From: Pegoplata infirma | Lineage: Eukaryota; Arthropoda; Insecta; Diptera; Anthomyiidae | Direction: 5' to 3' | NCBI GenBank assembly: GCA_963921195.1 | Contig: OY992541.1 | Coordinates: 12,876,644 to 12,940,643, forward strand | Length of the DNA stretch: 64,000 nucleotides | Shown here: piece by piece, positions 22,130 to 34,390 of the stretch | Layout of the letters: every line of letters begins with the position of its first letter | How positions within the stretch are numbered: the first letter of the stretch is position 1 | Position numbers and translations under genes: made by a program | The notes under the pieces: generated by a model | The model's input: the letters and a program-made list of their open reading frames with translations, nothing else | Databases searched by the model: none | Told to the model about the DNA's origin: nothing

Positions 22130-23679
22130 CCCAGCAGAAATTTTGCTGAACGTTCAGCAGCTTTTGGAAGGGGAACTTGAGTAAAGGAGCGCATCCAATT
22201 GCGCTGAATTCATGCATGATTCTCTAAGGCGATGTCCCACTTTAGAGCGCTAGTTGGATACACAGAAACAGCGCTCTTTAGATGCACTGAAATCACGTGT
22301 CTTTAGAGCGCTGATTTAAGCAGAATAAAGATGCTGTAAATTCATGTGTCTTTTTAGCGCTGATTTAAGCAGATTAAAGATGCAGTGAATTCATGTATCT
22401 TTGTAGAGCTGATTTAAGCAGAATAAAGATGCTGTAAATTCATGTATCTTTTTAGTTTTTGTAAAAATGAGATAAAAAACAAAAAATTTACCAATAAATG
22501 AAAAAATATTCAAAAGAAGTTATAACAAATGGATCTTAGTTTTTCTGTTTTTTCGTGATTAGAGTTTGTGTTTAATCCAAATCGGTTTATTCATCGAAAT
22601 AACAAATAAGCATTGGCTGTTTTTTGGTTGGCCTATTTATCATCATTTCAAATGTGTTAAAGGCCTCTGTTATGTCTTTCAAAACTTTTCAAATCACATG
22701 ATATTTTCCGAATCACATGAAATCGAGTTTGGTGTTTGTTTACGGGTTCATTCAAAGTCAGACAAGGAAAAACAATAAACTTTAAAATTCGTTATTGATA
22801 AAATTCAATTTTGAATTTTTCAAAAAATTCAAGAAAGAATTTTAAATATAATTCTTAAAAATTTTATTTTAAATTCTTAGAAGAAATAAAATTCAAAAAA
22901 ATTTTATTTAAAATTCTTTAAAGAATTTTATTAATAAAAAAAAAGAATTTTATTTCCATAATAACAAATATATTTTGAACAAATAAATATTCAAACCAAA
23001 AGTAAAATAAAATTAAACCAAAAATAAAATTAAAAAAAAAAATTCAAACCAAAAATAAAATTCTTTTTTTTTTTGAGAATTTTATTTTTGGAAATAATAA
23101 AAATCAAATGTTTTTGAGAATTTTATTTAAACAAAAATTTTATTTCAAATACCTTATGAATTTTAAATAAAATTCGAATTTTTTCCTTGTCTGTTCAAAG
23201 TTGAAATCAAATAACTAAAATTTAAAAAAATATAACAAAAAAATTCATTCGTTTTACTTTACAAAACTTTATTTATGTGAAACAAAATGAAAAAAAAAAA
23301 TCGGAAGTGAACATCAAAAAAATATCGGAAATTTTCATTTTCACATTTTTTATGGGATTTTTTTTTGGGAACAGCGGTCAAAGATGCTATGATTGAAGCG
23401 CTAATTAATGCGCAATAATGATGCAGTCAAATCATGTGTCTTTGTCTAAAACTCATGTTTTTTTATTCAAAAAGTGTTAAAAATATTAAAAAGGAAAGCA
23501 AGTGTGAAATTTTATCAAAAAATAATTACACATTATAAGTTTTATATAAAAAATCTTAAAAAAAAATTAAAATTTTTTCCCCTTCCTTTTACTGCATCCC
23601 TAAGAGCGCTCTTTGGATGCGCTACGGTATGCTATAAACAGATGCTGTGTCGCCAAAATCTCGATTTATTTCTGCTGGG
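22130..23679. mobile_element. Inverted-end element, CCCAGCAGAAAT family, AGCGCT-rich
   Basis: Left end CCCAGCAGAAATTTTGCTG, right end ATTTCTGCTGGG, with AT on each side. The host repeat around it would read TATACATGCCAATTTT without it, as in parallel units near 28430 and 29250. Subterminal regions hold repeated AGCGCT, GATTTAAGCAGA and AAAGATGC motifs, and the centre is AT-rich with AAAATTCTT repeats. No transposase. Confidence 0.7.
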
Positions 23680-24323
23680 ATGCCAATTTTTATCTTTATT
23701 AGTCATGAAAGATTTTAAAATTAGTTGAAATGTTAAAAAAACACAATTTTTTCACTTAAATTGTTCCTTATAATTCTCCGTACACATTTTAAATATTAAA
23801 TCTGATTACATAAGGATATGATCCATTGTCAATACTTAATGCTTTACAATTTTCAGCTTTCTTCATAATTAGGAGTTTTAGAAATAGTTTAAATGTTTAA
23901 AAACTAAATTTCGCCGTCTTCCGCCACTTCCCCTGTCTTAAACGCCGAAAATCCGGCTACGTTACAGATTATATATAAACTGAACAAAATTCACAACGGT
24001 TTTTTTTTTTTGTATCTCCGCCCTTTTACTGGATATCCAGGTCAGTGTTGATCTTTGCCGTAGTCCGTACCATACACATCCCAATTTTCATCTTTCTAGG
24101 TCTAAGGTGTCTTCAAAATTAGTTAAAATATATAAACATAATTTTTTCCCCGCCCATTTCTTCTATTAATTCCATATCTACGATCCAAAATTTTTAAATC
24201 TGACTACTTTAGGATAAGCTCCATCGTTACTACTATACTCGTATCCACGCCCCTTTTTCCTGTTAATTCTCCGTCCACAGTCCAAAAATTCTGTCTGACT
24301 ACTACATTAGTGCTTTAAAGTTA

Positions 24324-25116
24324 CCCAGGCAGAAAAAAACAAACGGGAGAGCGCTGGCAAAGTACCTTTTATGGTCGCTTGTGTGCTGGGAAAGCACCAC
24401 AGTTTAGTACTCTCCCAGCGTCTAAAATGATAACCACGGTAAACGGTATGCCGTTGCTATTTTAAAGCGCTTTGAAAGCGCTTTAAAAACAAAAAATATG
24501 GTACTATTATAGCACTCTTAGAATAAAAAATGGGACGTATCTAAATTGTATACATAAGTCCATAAGACATAACTTTTGTTGGTGTTTATTTGAATAAAGA
24601 AATTTATTAAATTAGGATAAACAAATTTTGAACAAACTTTGAAAAATTTTCTAAGTCCCGGAAAAAAATTGTTTGCAGTTTTCTTTCCGTTTTAGAATAC
24701 AAAATTTATTAAAATGCTTTTAGGAAAAAATTTGGAAAATTCCCGAAAAAAAGTGGTGTATTGAACCGAAACGGGTATGTATCCGGAGTTTAAGGGTGAT
24801 GTATCCGGAGTTTAAGGGTGATGTATCCGAAGTTTAAGACACTTCCTCACGAAAGAAACAGGTGTTTTTATATAAAAGGTGTCAAGTTTGCAATATGCAG
24901 GTCATTGTGTGTAAGTGACATATCATGAGAACTATCAAGGACCGGTCACTTATCCTGCAGGGAATTTAAAAATATTCCAATTGTACGGATTTAAATAGAA
25001 AACCATTGGCAAAGCGCTTGGAAAGCACTTTTTCGAATTCATACTACCTTCTACACAAAAAATTAAGTGCTTTGCCGAGACTTTTTCTTTGGAACGGTTG
25101 GCAGTTTCTGCCTGGG
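24324..25116. mobile_element. Inverted-end element with TA duplication (CCCAGGCAGAAA ends)
   Basis: Begins CCCAGGCAGAAAAAAAC and ends GTTTCTGCCTGGG, between TA dinucleotides (24322-24323 and 25117-25118). It has AGCGCTTT/AAAGCGCT motifs like the element at 22130 and clearly belongs to the same broad family. A tandem pair of GTATCCGGAGTTTAAGGGTG occurs at about 24778-24825. It has no coding capacity. Another partial member begins at 45733. Confidence 0.78.
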
Positions 25117-25223
25117 TAGTTAAATTAAAAAAATAAAACGCAATATCGCAATATCGCCTTGCTCCTTATTCCTCTCAATTCTCCGTCTACATCACAAAAA
25201 TGTTAAATCGGACTACTTTAGAA

Positions 25224-26127
25224 CAGCGGTTACCAACCTATGGTACGCGTACCACTAGGGGGTACGCGAAACTGTCCGCGGGGGTACGCAAAATTTTTGT
25301 AATTTTGACATTCGTTTTAGATTAACCTTTCAATGCTGGTTTCGCATCTGGCTTTAAAATTTTTCCATAACGTCAGGTTTTTAAGAAAGTTCACAAAAAA
25401 CGTATTTTTATGCAATTTAGAGAGAATTTTTTACGATATTTTTTTATGATATTATGATATCTGACCACTTGTTTTCGATTAACCTTTCGATGCTGATTCC
25501 GAATATGGTTTCCAAATTTTTCTATGATGTCAGGTTTTTGAGAAAATTTATGTCAAAATTCTCAAAAAACATGTTTTTGGGCATTTTTAGGACGGGTTGT
25601 GATTGAGTGGAAATTTTGGTATTACTTCGTTAAGCTCAAAATGCCCTTTTATAGTATACACGAGGGTGTTTCATTCGAAAAGTCACGGAATTATTGATCT
25701 GCCCTCGTATTAAAAAAAAAAATTAAAAGAAAAATTAAAAAACATTATATTTCCGCCCCCTGTGATGGGTTTTTGGAACTTTTTTTAAGAGTTCAAACAA
25801 CGTCCGCTGTTTTAATTTTTGGGGTAGAATCGACTGGTTAAATCAGATTTGTAACATTTTCAGTCGCTTTTGCTCTGCAGAAAAGTCAGCTCAAAATCCG
25901 GGTTTTCAGATGCATTGAACCACCCCAAGGAGCAAAAATTTTTCCAAAAAATAACATTATTGTTTTGATCTCCCCTAAATCCATAAAAAATATGATAATA
26001 CCCGAAGATCAAAATTTTCAATACATATTAACTGTAATATTTGTGAATTTTTTTAACGAAAACAAAAAACTCGGCTGATCAAATTTAAAATTAGGGGTAC
26101 GCGAGCCAAAAAGGTTGGTAACCGCTG
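25224..26127. mobile_element. Non-autonomous hAT element (CAGCGGTTACCAACC ends)
   Basis: CAGCGGTTACCAACCTATGG on the left and GGTTGGTAACCGCTG on the right, flanked by perfect CTTTAGAA (25216-25223 and 26128-26135). The ends closely resemble known hAT termini of the CAGNGGTTCNCAACC type. Subterminal GGGGTACGCGA motifs occur at both ends. No transposase remains. The interior is shared with the degenerate copy at 17545-18270. Confidence 0.92.
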
Positions 26128-26935
26128 CTTTAGAATATTCTTCATAGTTATGACTACATGTTAGGGAATTTTCAGCATCCTAATTTATTGGGAGGGAGCT
26201 TAAAAATACTCTTAAATGTTAAAAAAAAAATTTTTCCAAGTCCACTTTTTCTCGTAATTCGCCGCCCAAAGGCAAAAAATCCGGTTTCGTAAGAATCTGT
26301 CCCAGGTGTTTTACTATATACATCCCAATTTTAAGCTTTTAAGTCCATCAATGGGATTCAAAAGGCGCTGGATACATACAAAATAAGAGAAACACAAAAA
26401 CTAAATTATTTATACAGAAAATAGATGGAAATAAATTTACCACGCCACTTTGCCCTTCTTATTCTCCACCCATAAACTGGATATCAAAAATCCAGGACAG
26501 TGTTGATCTTCCCCATGAAACCAACCATATTAAGTACTGCTCAAAATTATAGCGCACTTTAAATTATTTTTTACAACTTATTGTTTCGATTCAAAATATC
26601 AAAAATATGTTTTTTTGTGTCAATTAAACATTTTTATTTAAATTTATTTAATTAAAGTCACTATTCAGTTTTAAATAACACAATAAAAATATCAGAGGTG
26701 GTTTTATAAAAAAAGTTTTAAATAGACTGTTCATAATTATAGCGCACTAAAAAAAATTAATTAATTAAATGAAAAGTTGATCAAAATTTAACCACAGCCT
26801 GATGAAATACTTGTTCCTTTAGCTTTTAACAACACATTTAATCCTATTTGAAATCGATTTGACCGATTTGGAGCAGTCATTTATGGTTGCTTTCGATTAG
26901 ATACTCTTCATAGCACTGATCAATTCACTTTTATA

Positions 26936-27839
26936 AGGGGTAGTCCAATAACTGGTATCTTTTTAAAACATGCAATGAAATGAACAATACTCAATAGTTT
27001 TGAAACCTTATGGCTTTATTTGAAAGAGCAAACATTCCCGTTTTTTATGGCAAACGACTTCATTGATGCGTCTTCGGCTTGCTCCGCTGTATCGCGTTGT
27101 AGCGCAGTACTGCGCTGCCAAACTGCACGTTTTTCGAAAAAAAGTTTTTAACCGAAATAAGGCACTCAAATGAGGTTATGTTAACAAACAAATTGGTACA
27201 TCTTGGGATCGTAAAACTCGCAAGGTATTGTAAAGAATCCAATTCATCTATAGAAAGCAATAGATTTGAGTATCAGCATCATTACACAATATTTTCAAAA
27301 ATACAGCTGAAACTCCCATTTTCGTCAAAGATGCGCGCTACATAGCCATGATTACCGACTTTTTGTTGGCCGTAATAGAATATACCAACTTGGATGACAT
27401 TTATTTTCAGAAGGATGTCGCAATATGTCCCACAGTCCATCAAACAATCGATACTTTGCGCACTTAGTTCGGAAATCGTGTTTTTCGCCATATTCGCGGT
27501 GACAATTGATCACTTCAGAGCTGCCGATTAACAACTTTAAAAATTTTTTTGAGTGGTCTCGTTAAAGATTCATGCAACATGGGAAATCCAGAAATGTTCA
27601 AGGCCCATTCGACGAATATCGTTCAAGCCATTCGTGAGATAGAACCAGAAACATTAGAAAAATGGGTGCCGAGAATGAGCTACTGCGGAGCTAACCCAGG
27701 CAACCGCATGAATGAAGTCGTTTGCCATAAATAATGGGAATATTTGCTCTTTCAAATAAAGCCATAAGGTTTCAAAACTATTGAGTATTGTTCATTTCAT
27801 TGCATGTTTTAAAAAGATACCAGTTATTGGACCACCCTG
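26936..27839 (+). mobile_element. Dead mariner-like element nested in the Tc1 element
   Basis: Ends AGGGGTAGTCCAATAACTGG and CCAGTTATTGGACCACCCTG lie between TA dinucleotides (26934-26935 and 27840-27841). The terminal repeats are about 90 bp and include CAATACTCAATAGTTTTG and GCCATAAGGTTTC. At 904 bp it is shorter than a usual 1.3-kb mariner and lacks the N-terminal part of its transposase. Confidence 0.9.
27066..27734 (+). pseudogene. Mariner-type transposase, C-terminal remnant
   Basis: One frame runs from 27066 to the stop at 27732-27734 with several internal stops but, as far as I can see, no shift. It contains a RYIAMITDFLL stretch, then DDIYFQKDVAICPT (compare the family's FQQDGATCHT, whose Asp is the second catalytic residue), then SCRLTTLKIFLSG where the family has a DLTPLDYFLWG-like block. 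It ends in an AIREI...RMSYCG...MNEV tail typical of insect mariner-like transposases. The Asp residues of the third motif are replaced by Arg and Lys, so the protein would be inactive even without the stops. Confidence 0.82.
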
Positions 27840-28074
27840 TAGTTATTTGGTAGATTTAAGGGGGAAATATCTCTTGAAAATCAAGCCTGGGTCTATTTAG
27901 ACCCAAATATTTGATCAAAATATGATGGAAATTCTTCGGAAATTGAATCGATATAGCTGCTGGTATTTAAAAGTCCGTCTCAAAAGGGTAATAAGTCGGT
28001 AGCATGGGCTGTAAAACATACCCTTATGACATAAGGCGAAATTCGCGATGGACTGGTTCGGAAACAACAATTTT

Positions 28075-28150
28075 CCCCAATTATATTGGCCAAAAGATAT
28101 TTAAATTGTTACCAGACATTAACCCAATTGAAAACATTGGGTCTACTACC
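28075..28150 (+). pseudogene. Tc1 transposase C-terminal fragment
   Basis: In one frame the sequence reads LLPDINPIENIG. This corresponds to the conserved SPDLNPIENLW block around the third catalytic acid of Tc1 transposases. In a neighbouring frame just upstream is LYWPKD, matching the WP that precedes it. Frames are broken by stops and a shift, and no longer protein can be followed. It lies inside the IR/DR element and is probably its own lost transposase. Confidence 0.7.
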
Positions 28151-29399
28151 GGCTGTCAGGCTGTGTTTAAATTTTGATCAACTTTTTTGAATTAATTTTT
28201 TTAGTGCGCTATAATTATGAACAGTCTATTTAAAACTTTTTTTATAAAACCACCTCTGATATATTTATTGTGTTATTTAAAACTGAATTGTGACTTTAAT
28301 TAAATAAATTTGAATAAAAATGTCTAATTGACACAAAAAAACTTGAAATTTTTTAGATATTTTGAAAAGAAACAATAAGTTGTAAAAAATAATTTAAAGT
28401 GCGCTATAATTTTGAGCAGTACTTTACATGCCAATTTTCATCTTCCTATGGCATTGGAGGTCTTCAAATTAGTTAAAATATAAAAAACCACGATTCTTTT
28501 AATTCTCCGTCCACAGTCGAGAGATTTTAGATCCGATTGCTTCAGGATATACTACATCGTTAGGACTACATGCTATGTATTTTTAGCTTCCTTAAGGGCT
28601 TCAAAAGGAGTTAAAATATTAAAAATCCCATTTTTTTCATTCCCCTTTTTACTTTCAATTCTCCGCCCACAGTCCAAAAATTTAAAATTCGACTACTTCA
28701 GGATATGATTCATCGATAGGACTATATGCTAATAAATTTTCAGCTTCCTAAGTCATTAGAGGACTTTAAAATAAGGAAAAATGTAAATTTTCATCTTCAT
28801 AGATCATTGGGGGTCTTCAAATAAGTTAAAATATTAAAAAAACACCATTTTGATACGCCCTTTTTTCTTTTAATTCTCCTTCCACAGTCTAAAAAATTTA
28901 AATCCGATTACTTCCGCATATACTCCATTGTTAGAACTACATGCTATGCAATTTTCAGCTTCCTTAGTCATTTGGGGGCTTCAAAAGAAGTAAAAATGTT
29001 AAAAAAATCCCAATTTTGACACGCCCCTTTTTCGTCTCAATTTTCCATCTACAGTCCAAAAATTTAAAATCCGACTAATCCAGGATATGCGCCATCGTTT
29101 TCAGCTTCCTAGGTCATTAGGGGGTTTTAAATTAAGCAAAAATGTCAAAAAAAAATATTTTGCCACTCCCACTTTTCCGCTTATTTCTCCGCCCACTGGC
29201 CAAAAATCGAAAATCCGGCTACGTTAGAATCTGCCTCAGGTGTTTTACTATATGCATGCCAATTTTCAGCTTTGTAGCTCATCAGTTGGCTTCAAAAAGC
29301 TCTGGATAGACAAAAAAAGAGGAACACACAAATAGGGAAATTATATATATAGAAGATCCCCTGATGTCGCCAGTGCAAATTGGAAATGAAAAGATCGTA

Positions 29400-30350
29400 T
29401 AAGCAGTTTTGTGGCCGAGTTACGGAGAAGAGGACATTTACACCACCAGAAATGTTATCACTACGATTCCAACACTATAAATTATTTTGAAATCCCTTAC
29501 TGTCGCAATATAAAATTCAAATGGAAAGAAGGTATAAGAAGTTTGGAGGCCGAGTTACAAGTTGAAGAAAATTTAACCATGCGGAGCTACGTTAAGCCCG
29601 CTCATCTTGGAGAAGACGGCATATGCACCACCCTAACGTTATCACGACGGTAAGCGAAAGTGACAAGCACATTGTCGTCATGATATAAATTTACATAAAA
29701 AAACTTTGGAAAAGGTAAGCTTTTATTAATATTTATTTGAATTTTAAAATCATATGTTTTAATTTTTTCCAGTTCATCGTCATAACAAGTATAAGCGTGG
29801 ACATTTTATTCCAAAACAAGATCATATTCATAATAATTAAATGTAAATATGTCGCAAATACAATATTTTTGTGTACTTTGATGTTGAAAAAAATTAAACT
29901 ACGCAGCTTCGTTAATCTCGTGCAACTTGGTGGAGAGGTCATATGCACCACCATAATGTTATCACTACGATTGCAATACTGCAAACTATTTTGAGTCCCT
30001 TAATGTCGCCATAGCAAAGATCGTATAAGCAGTTTTAAGGCCGAGTTACGTTAAGCACACTCAACTTGGAGAAGAGGACATATGCACCACCAGAAATATT
30101 ATCACTACGATTCTAAAACTATAAATTATTTTGAAATCCCACACCGTCGCAATAGCAAATGGGAAATGGAAAGAACGTATAAGTTTGGAGGCCGAGTTAC
30201 TAGTTGAAGAAAATTCAATCATACGGAGCTACGTTAAGCTCGCTCAACATGGAGGAGAGGGCATATGCACCACCATAACGTTATCACTACGGTTCCAACA
30301 CTACAAACTATTTCAAAATCGCTTACTGTCGCCATAGAAAATCGAAATGA
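29400..30350 (+). repeat. Tandem degenerate units of the 'ATATGCACCACC' repeat
   Basis: At least four units share TACGTTAAGC, CAACTTGGAGAAGAGG, CATATGCACCACC and TTATCACTACGATTCC followed by AACACTATAAATTATTTTG. Several short + strand frames repeat the same peptide (Gly-Ile-Cys-Thr-Thr) because of this. They are repeats rather than exons as far as I can see. A unit also occurs around 19400-19458/21798. Origin unknown. Confidence 0.6.
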
Positions 30351-30584
30351 AAAAACGCATGATCATTTTTAACGTTGAGTAAAGATTTTGAAAGGACAAC
30401 GTTTTTACTTACAATCACAAGAAAGCTGTCAATTAGCGAAAGTGTTAACCTGGCACATTGTCGCCATGGTGTAAGTAGAAATAGTTTCTTATCCCTATCC
30501 TTCAAATATCCTTACACAAATAACCCAGAAAGATAAAAAATATACTACTAAATATATTGATTTTAATCAAAGTCTTAAGTAATT
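30351..30584. other. No feature seen
   Basis: Unassigned AT-rich sequence between the tandem units and the next element. Confidence 0.4.
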
Positions 30585-30592
30585 ATGTACCT

Positions 30593-32631
30593 TAGACCGA
30601 CTCACCTTATATGGGCAAAAAAAAAGTTAAAGTTGTACCCCCCACAAAATTAACTTTGACATGTTTTATGAAGATTCCCAAAATATTTGGGCTCTAGCGA
30701 TAATTTCCCGTGAGCTAAACCGCGTCAAAAAAGCTAAACCGCGTCAAATGGTATTTTTCATGAATAAAAAAATCAGTAAATTTTTTCTTGTCCAATGAAT
30801 GACCAAATATAATAGATATTTAGGAATTCTTTGATTTTGCATTAAAACATTTTAAAAATCTAACCACAGACGCGAGATAACGAGATGTTTACGTCAGTTT
30901 TTTGATGCTTTTCAATTCGATTTTAATGAAAACTTTAATAACTTTGGTATTTTTTGTCCGATTTTCCCTTATAATACATCGTTAGAAAGGTGTTGACCAC
31001 CACTTGGGATTTTAGTCAAAAATTAACCCTTAACTGCAATGTCTAACTTTTTTATAACATTTACTTCGACATCATTAAAAACCGTTTTATAACCACAAAA
31101 AGCATATCTTTGTGCAGGAAACACGTTTAATTAATATATTTGTCCACAATTAATTTAACCCATGCATGATCAAAATATTTTGGCAAACATTTTTAAAAAA
31201 GTTTTTGCGGAAATTATTGAAAGCTAGTTGTAATACTTAAAAAAAAATAAAATTAAATAAGGTTTTGTTTATTTTAGTCAAAAATTAACCCTTAACTGTC
31301 TTACTTTTTTATAACATTTACTTCGACATCATTAAAACCCCATTTTATAACCACTAAAAGCATATCTTTGTGCAGGAAACACGTTTAATTATTATATTTG
31401 GCCAAAATTAATTTAACCCATGCATGATCAAAATATTTTGGCAAACATTTTTAAAAAAGTTTTTGCGGAAATTATTGAAAGCTAGTTGTAATACTTTAAA
31501 AAAATATAATTAAATAAGGTTTTTGTTTATCTAGACGTGCTTATTAATATCAAATATTTATTACGTGCACCACATTCCCGGTCAATTTTTTTTTTCGAAA
31601 TTTGTATGTGCAAATTAATTTAAAAATAAAATATAAACAAATTTTGTCTTAATCGCATATATTCGTGCAAAAAACGCATCCAATAAATTGAAATATCAAT
31701 TATATTATTTTTTTTAAGTATAACTGGACTTAAACTGGACTTAAATTGTTTCCACATTTTTTTTTTTAATTGGTAATGAATGGGTTAAATTAAAAATATT
31801 AAGATCTATTTATTAGATGCGTTTTTTGCACGAATATATGTGATTAAGAGAAAATTGGTTTATATTTAATTTCTAAAATTTATTTGCACATGCAAATTCC
31901 GAAAAAAAAAATCACCGGGAAAGTGTTACACGTAATAATTATTTGATATTAATATGACGTCTAGGTAAACAAAAACCTATTTTATTTTATTTTATTTTTT
32001 TAAAGTATTTCAACTATCTTTCAATAATTTCCGCAAAAACTTTTTTAAAAATGTTTGCCAAAATATTTTGATCATGCATGGGTTAAATTAATTGTGGCCA
32101 TATATATTAATTAAACCTGTTTCCTGCACAAAGATACGATTTTTGTGGTTACAAAATGGGTTTTTAATGATGTCAAAGTAAATGTTATAAAAAAGTAAGA
32201 CAGTGCAGTTAAGGGTTAATTTTTGACTAAAATCCCAAGCGGTGGTCAACACCTTTCTAACGATGTATTATAAGTGAAAATCGGACAAAAAATACCAAAG
32301 TTATTTAAGTTTTCAGTAAAATCGAATTGAAAAGCATCAAAAAACTGGCATAAACATCTCGTTATCTCGAGTCTGTGGTTAGATTTTTAAAATGTTTTAA
32401 TGTAGAATCAAAGAATTCCTAAATATCTATTATATTTGGTCATTCAGTGGACAAAAAAAAATTACTGAATTTTATATTCATAAAAAATACCATTTTTGGA
32501 CCCTTTTTTGACGCAGTTTAGCTCACGGGAGATTATCACTAGAGCCCAAATATTTTGGGAATCTTCATAAAACATGTCAATGTTCATTTTGAGGGGGCTA
32601 CATCATCAACTTTTTTTTTTGAGTCACTCTA
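30593..32631. mobile_element. Fold-back hAT-type element (TAGACCGACTC ends)
   Basis: Ends TAGACCGACTC and GAGTCACTCTA are flanked by the identical 8-bp ATGTACCT (30585-30592 and 32632-32639). The arms run most of the element (30593 to about 31780 and about 31790 to 32631) and pair with scattered differences. Only the left arm has an extra tandem copy of about 265 bp. No transposase is seen. Confidence 0.88.
31010..31510. repeat. ~265-bp tandem duplication in the left arm
   Basis: The sequence from GTCAAAAATTAACCCTTAAC through GAAAGCTAGTTGTAATACTT occurs twice in a row (starting about 31013 and 31278), but only once in the right arm. The duplication therefore came after the arms formed. Confidence 0.85.
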
Positions 32632-32639
32632 ATGTACCT

Positions 32640-32976
32640 ACTAAAAATTTTGAGTAAAAAACATGCATTTAGTAGTAGCAAGTTCTTTTTTTGCTGGAAT
32701 AAAAAAGGAATATGGAATAATTTTTAATATTTTTTCAGATGGAGTTCTGAAAGACAATATATCTTTCCGTAACAACCATTTATGGTCTTAAGCATCCCAT
32801 GGTCTTAACAAAATACACTCCATAACATGAATGTATGTATCTAGCAGAATCAAGCCAATCTTTAAAGGTGCACGGTTGTTTCGTTAAATGATATCCGTGT
32901 TATCATTAACCCATTAGCACCAAATGCTGTTGTTGGTAATAATTCAATACAATAAAAATTCTAGAAATATCTTATA
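32640..32976. other. No feature seen
   Basis: AT-rich spacer without a gene or a clear element end. Confidence 0.5.
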
Positions 32977-32978
32977 TA

Positions 32979-33803
32979 CACTCAAAATAATCACTCTGTT
33001 AAATTACAGAGATACTCTGCTGAGCCAGCAGAAAATACCATAGATTTCCAACCAGCAAGATTTTTTGTTATTTTACGAAGAAAACTCTGTAAAATGATCT
33101 CGATAAAAAAAACTGTAAATTTATAGAATTATCTGTAAAATATTGATAAAACCGAAAAGAATTTTACCAAAAAAACTCTGTAAATTTACAAAGTTTCAGT
33201 TAAATGCCTTTTATGAGTTCAAAATTTTACAAAAAAAACTCTATAAATTTACAAAGTTTTAGTTAAACCCATTTTATGAGTAAAACTTCTCTGCATCAAA
33301 AACATTTATTAAAATTAAAAAAATAAAAGTAAAATTTTGTTAAATTTGCCCGCTTAAATTCTTCCACATTGTAAATACTTTTTTATTTTTGTGAATATTA
33401 CGAGTTTTTAACAAGTAACTCCAAATTTTACACGTCGTAATTTAAGACACTTTTTAAAGAGGGATTTATCGGTCATATTTGGAAGTTTTTTTAAGTGATT
33501 TTTATTTTTACAGAGCAATAAGTAAAATTACAAATGAAATTTAGTATTTTGGTTGCGAGAAAAAAACAAAATATTTTTTAACAAAAAAAATACGTATTTT
33601 AACAAAAAAAATGTTTATTATCTGTAAAATAGAGATTACAAAGAAAAAAGTAAAATTACAGATAAAATTTTGTTTTTCGGTCACAAGAAAATACAAAGCA
33701 TTTTCTTAAAATCTGTATTTCGACAGATAACTTTGTCAAATATCTGTCGAATTGAGATTACAGTCATTTTACAGAGTATTTAACAGAGTAATTATTTTGA
33801 GTG
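32979..33803. mobile_element. Inverted-end element with TA duplication (CACTCAAAATAATCACTCTG ends)
   Basis: The left end CACTCAAAATAATCACTCTG and the complement of the right end differ at one base over about 25. TA occurs on each side (32977-32978 and 33804-33805). Both subterminal regions repeat ACTCTGTAAAT and TTTACAGA motifs. No protein. A decayed right end of the same family lies at about 3170-3339. Confidence 0.88.
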
Positions 33804-33805
33804 TA

Positions 33806-34181
33806 CATACTTATATTATTTTATATCCATTTTTTTAGATTTTGACTTTTTTTAACAAAAACGCTTAGTCTGAAAATAATCAAAATTAACACTTAAACAA
33901 GAAAACACAAAGGAAATCATCGTTCCTTTAATAAGCCCTTTGTTCGCATCTTTCGTAATTGATATCAATTAAAAAACTTGATATATTAGATCTTTTATGT
34001 TTAATTTATTTATTTTTAATATCAAAATGAATTCTCGTATCTATAAGTTAAATTATATATTTTTATATGGTTACCAAAAATGCAAACGATAGTAACTAAA
34101 AAACCAAAATCATCAAACTTAAGGTTTTCATTAAAATATATGAAAAACACCATAATGAATAAAAAATATTTTTTATTATAC
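33806..34181. other. No feature seen
   Basis: AT-rich spacer between two insertions. Confidence 0.5.
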
Positions 34182-34184
34182 TTA

Positions 34185-34346
34185 AGGGTATATGACACTA
34201 CATTTTTTTTTGTATTAAATTGAAATTGACGGTATACTAATCACATTAGAGAACAGCATTACCGGAGTCGGTAATACTGTGATCTAATGTGATTAGTATG
34301 CCGTCAATTTCAATTTAATAAAAAAAAATGTAGTGTCATATACCCT
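34185..34346. mobile_element. 162-bp hairpin element with TTA duplication (Harbinger-like)
   Basis: An almost perfect palindrome starting AGGGTATATGACACTACA and ending in its complement, flanked by TTA (34182-34184 and 34347-34349). The arms include TTGAAATTGACGGTATACTA and ATCACATTAGA, with a small loop around GCATTACCGGAGTCGGTAAT. A 3-bp TTA duplication and small size suit a PIF/Harbinger MITE. Confidence 0.85.
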
Positions 34347-34390
34347 TTACGTACATCGTTTGCAATTCTGGTGAATATATACATAATAAC

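Larger units (their letters stand above)
26537..28419. mobile_element. Tc1-family element with ~230-bp IR/DR ends
   Basis: The ends begin CTGCTCAAAATTATAGCGCA between TA dinucleotides (26535-26536 and 28420-28421). Each terminal repeat is about 210-230 bp and contains a second, inner direct copy of the motif, TTCATAATTATAGCGCAC (26730-26747, and reversed at about 28204-28221). Two direct repeats inside each inverted repeat is the IR/DR layout known from the Minos and Sleeping Beauty group of Tc1 elements. The core is decayed and holds the mariner 26936-27839. Confidence 0.85.
21861..29360. repeat. Tandem-unit host repeat (~170-180 bp), split by several elements
   Basis: Units built on ATTCTCCGTCCACAGTCC, AAATCCGACTACTTCAGGAT, CATCGTTAGGACTACATG, CCAATTTTCAGCTTCCTAGG and TCATTAGGGG repeat with many changes. 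The clearest run is 28430-29340. Pieces also lie at 22060-22129, 23680-24320, 25120-25215 and 26136-26530. The units are non-coding. The piece 21861-22060 is unassigned AT-rich sequence. Confidence 0.65.

Noticed and set aside
29411..30337. Three + strand frames sharing a Gly-Ile-Cys-Thr-Thr peptide as possible exons
   Set aside because: The shared peptide reflects tandem non-coding units whose frames start and stop irregularly. There is no consistent splice pattern.
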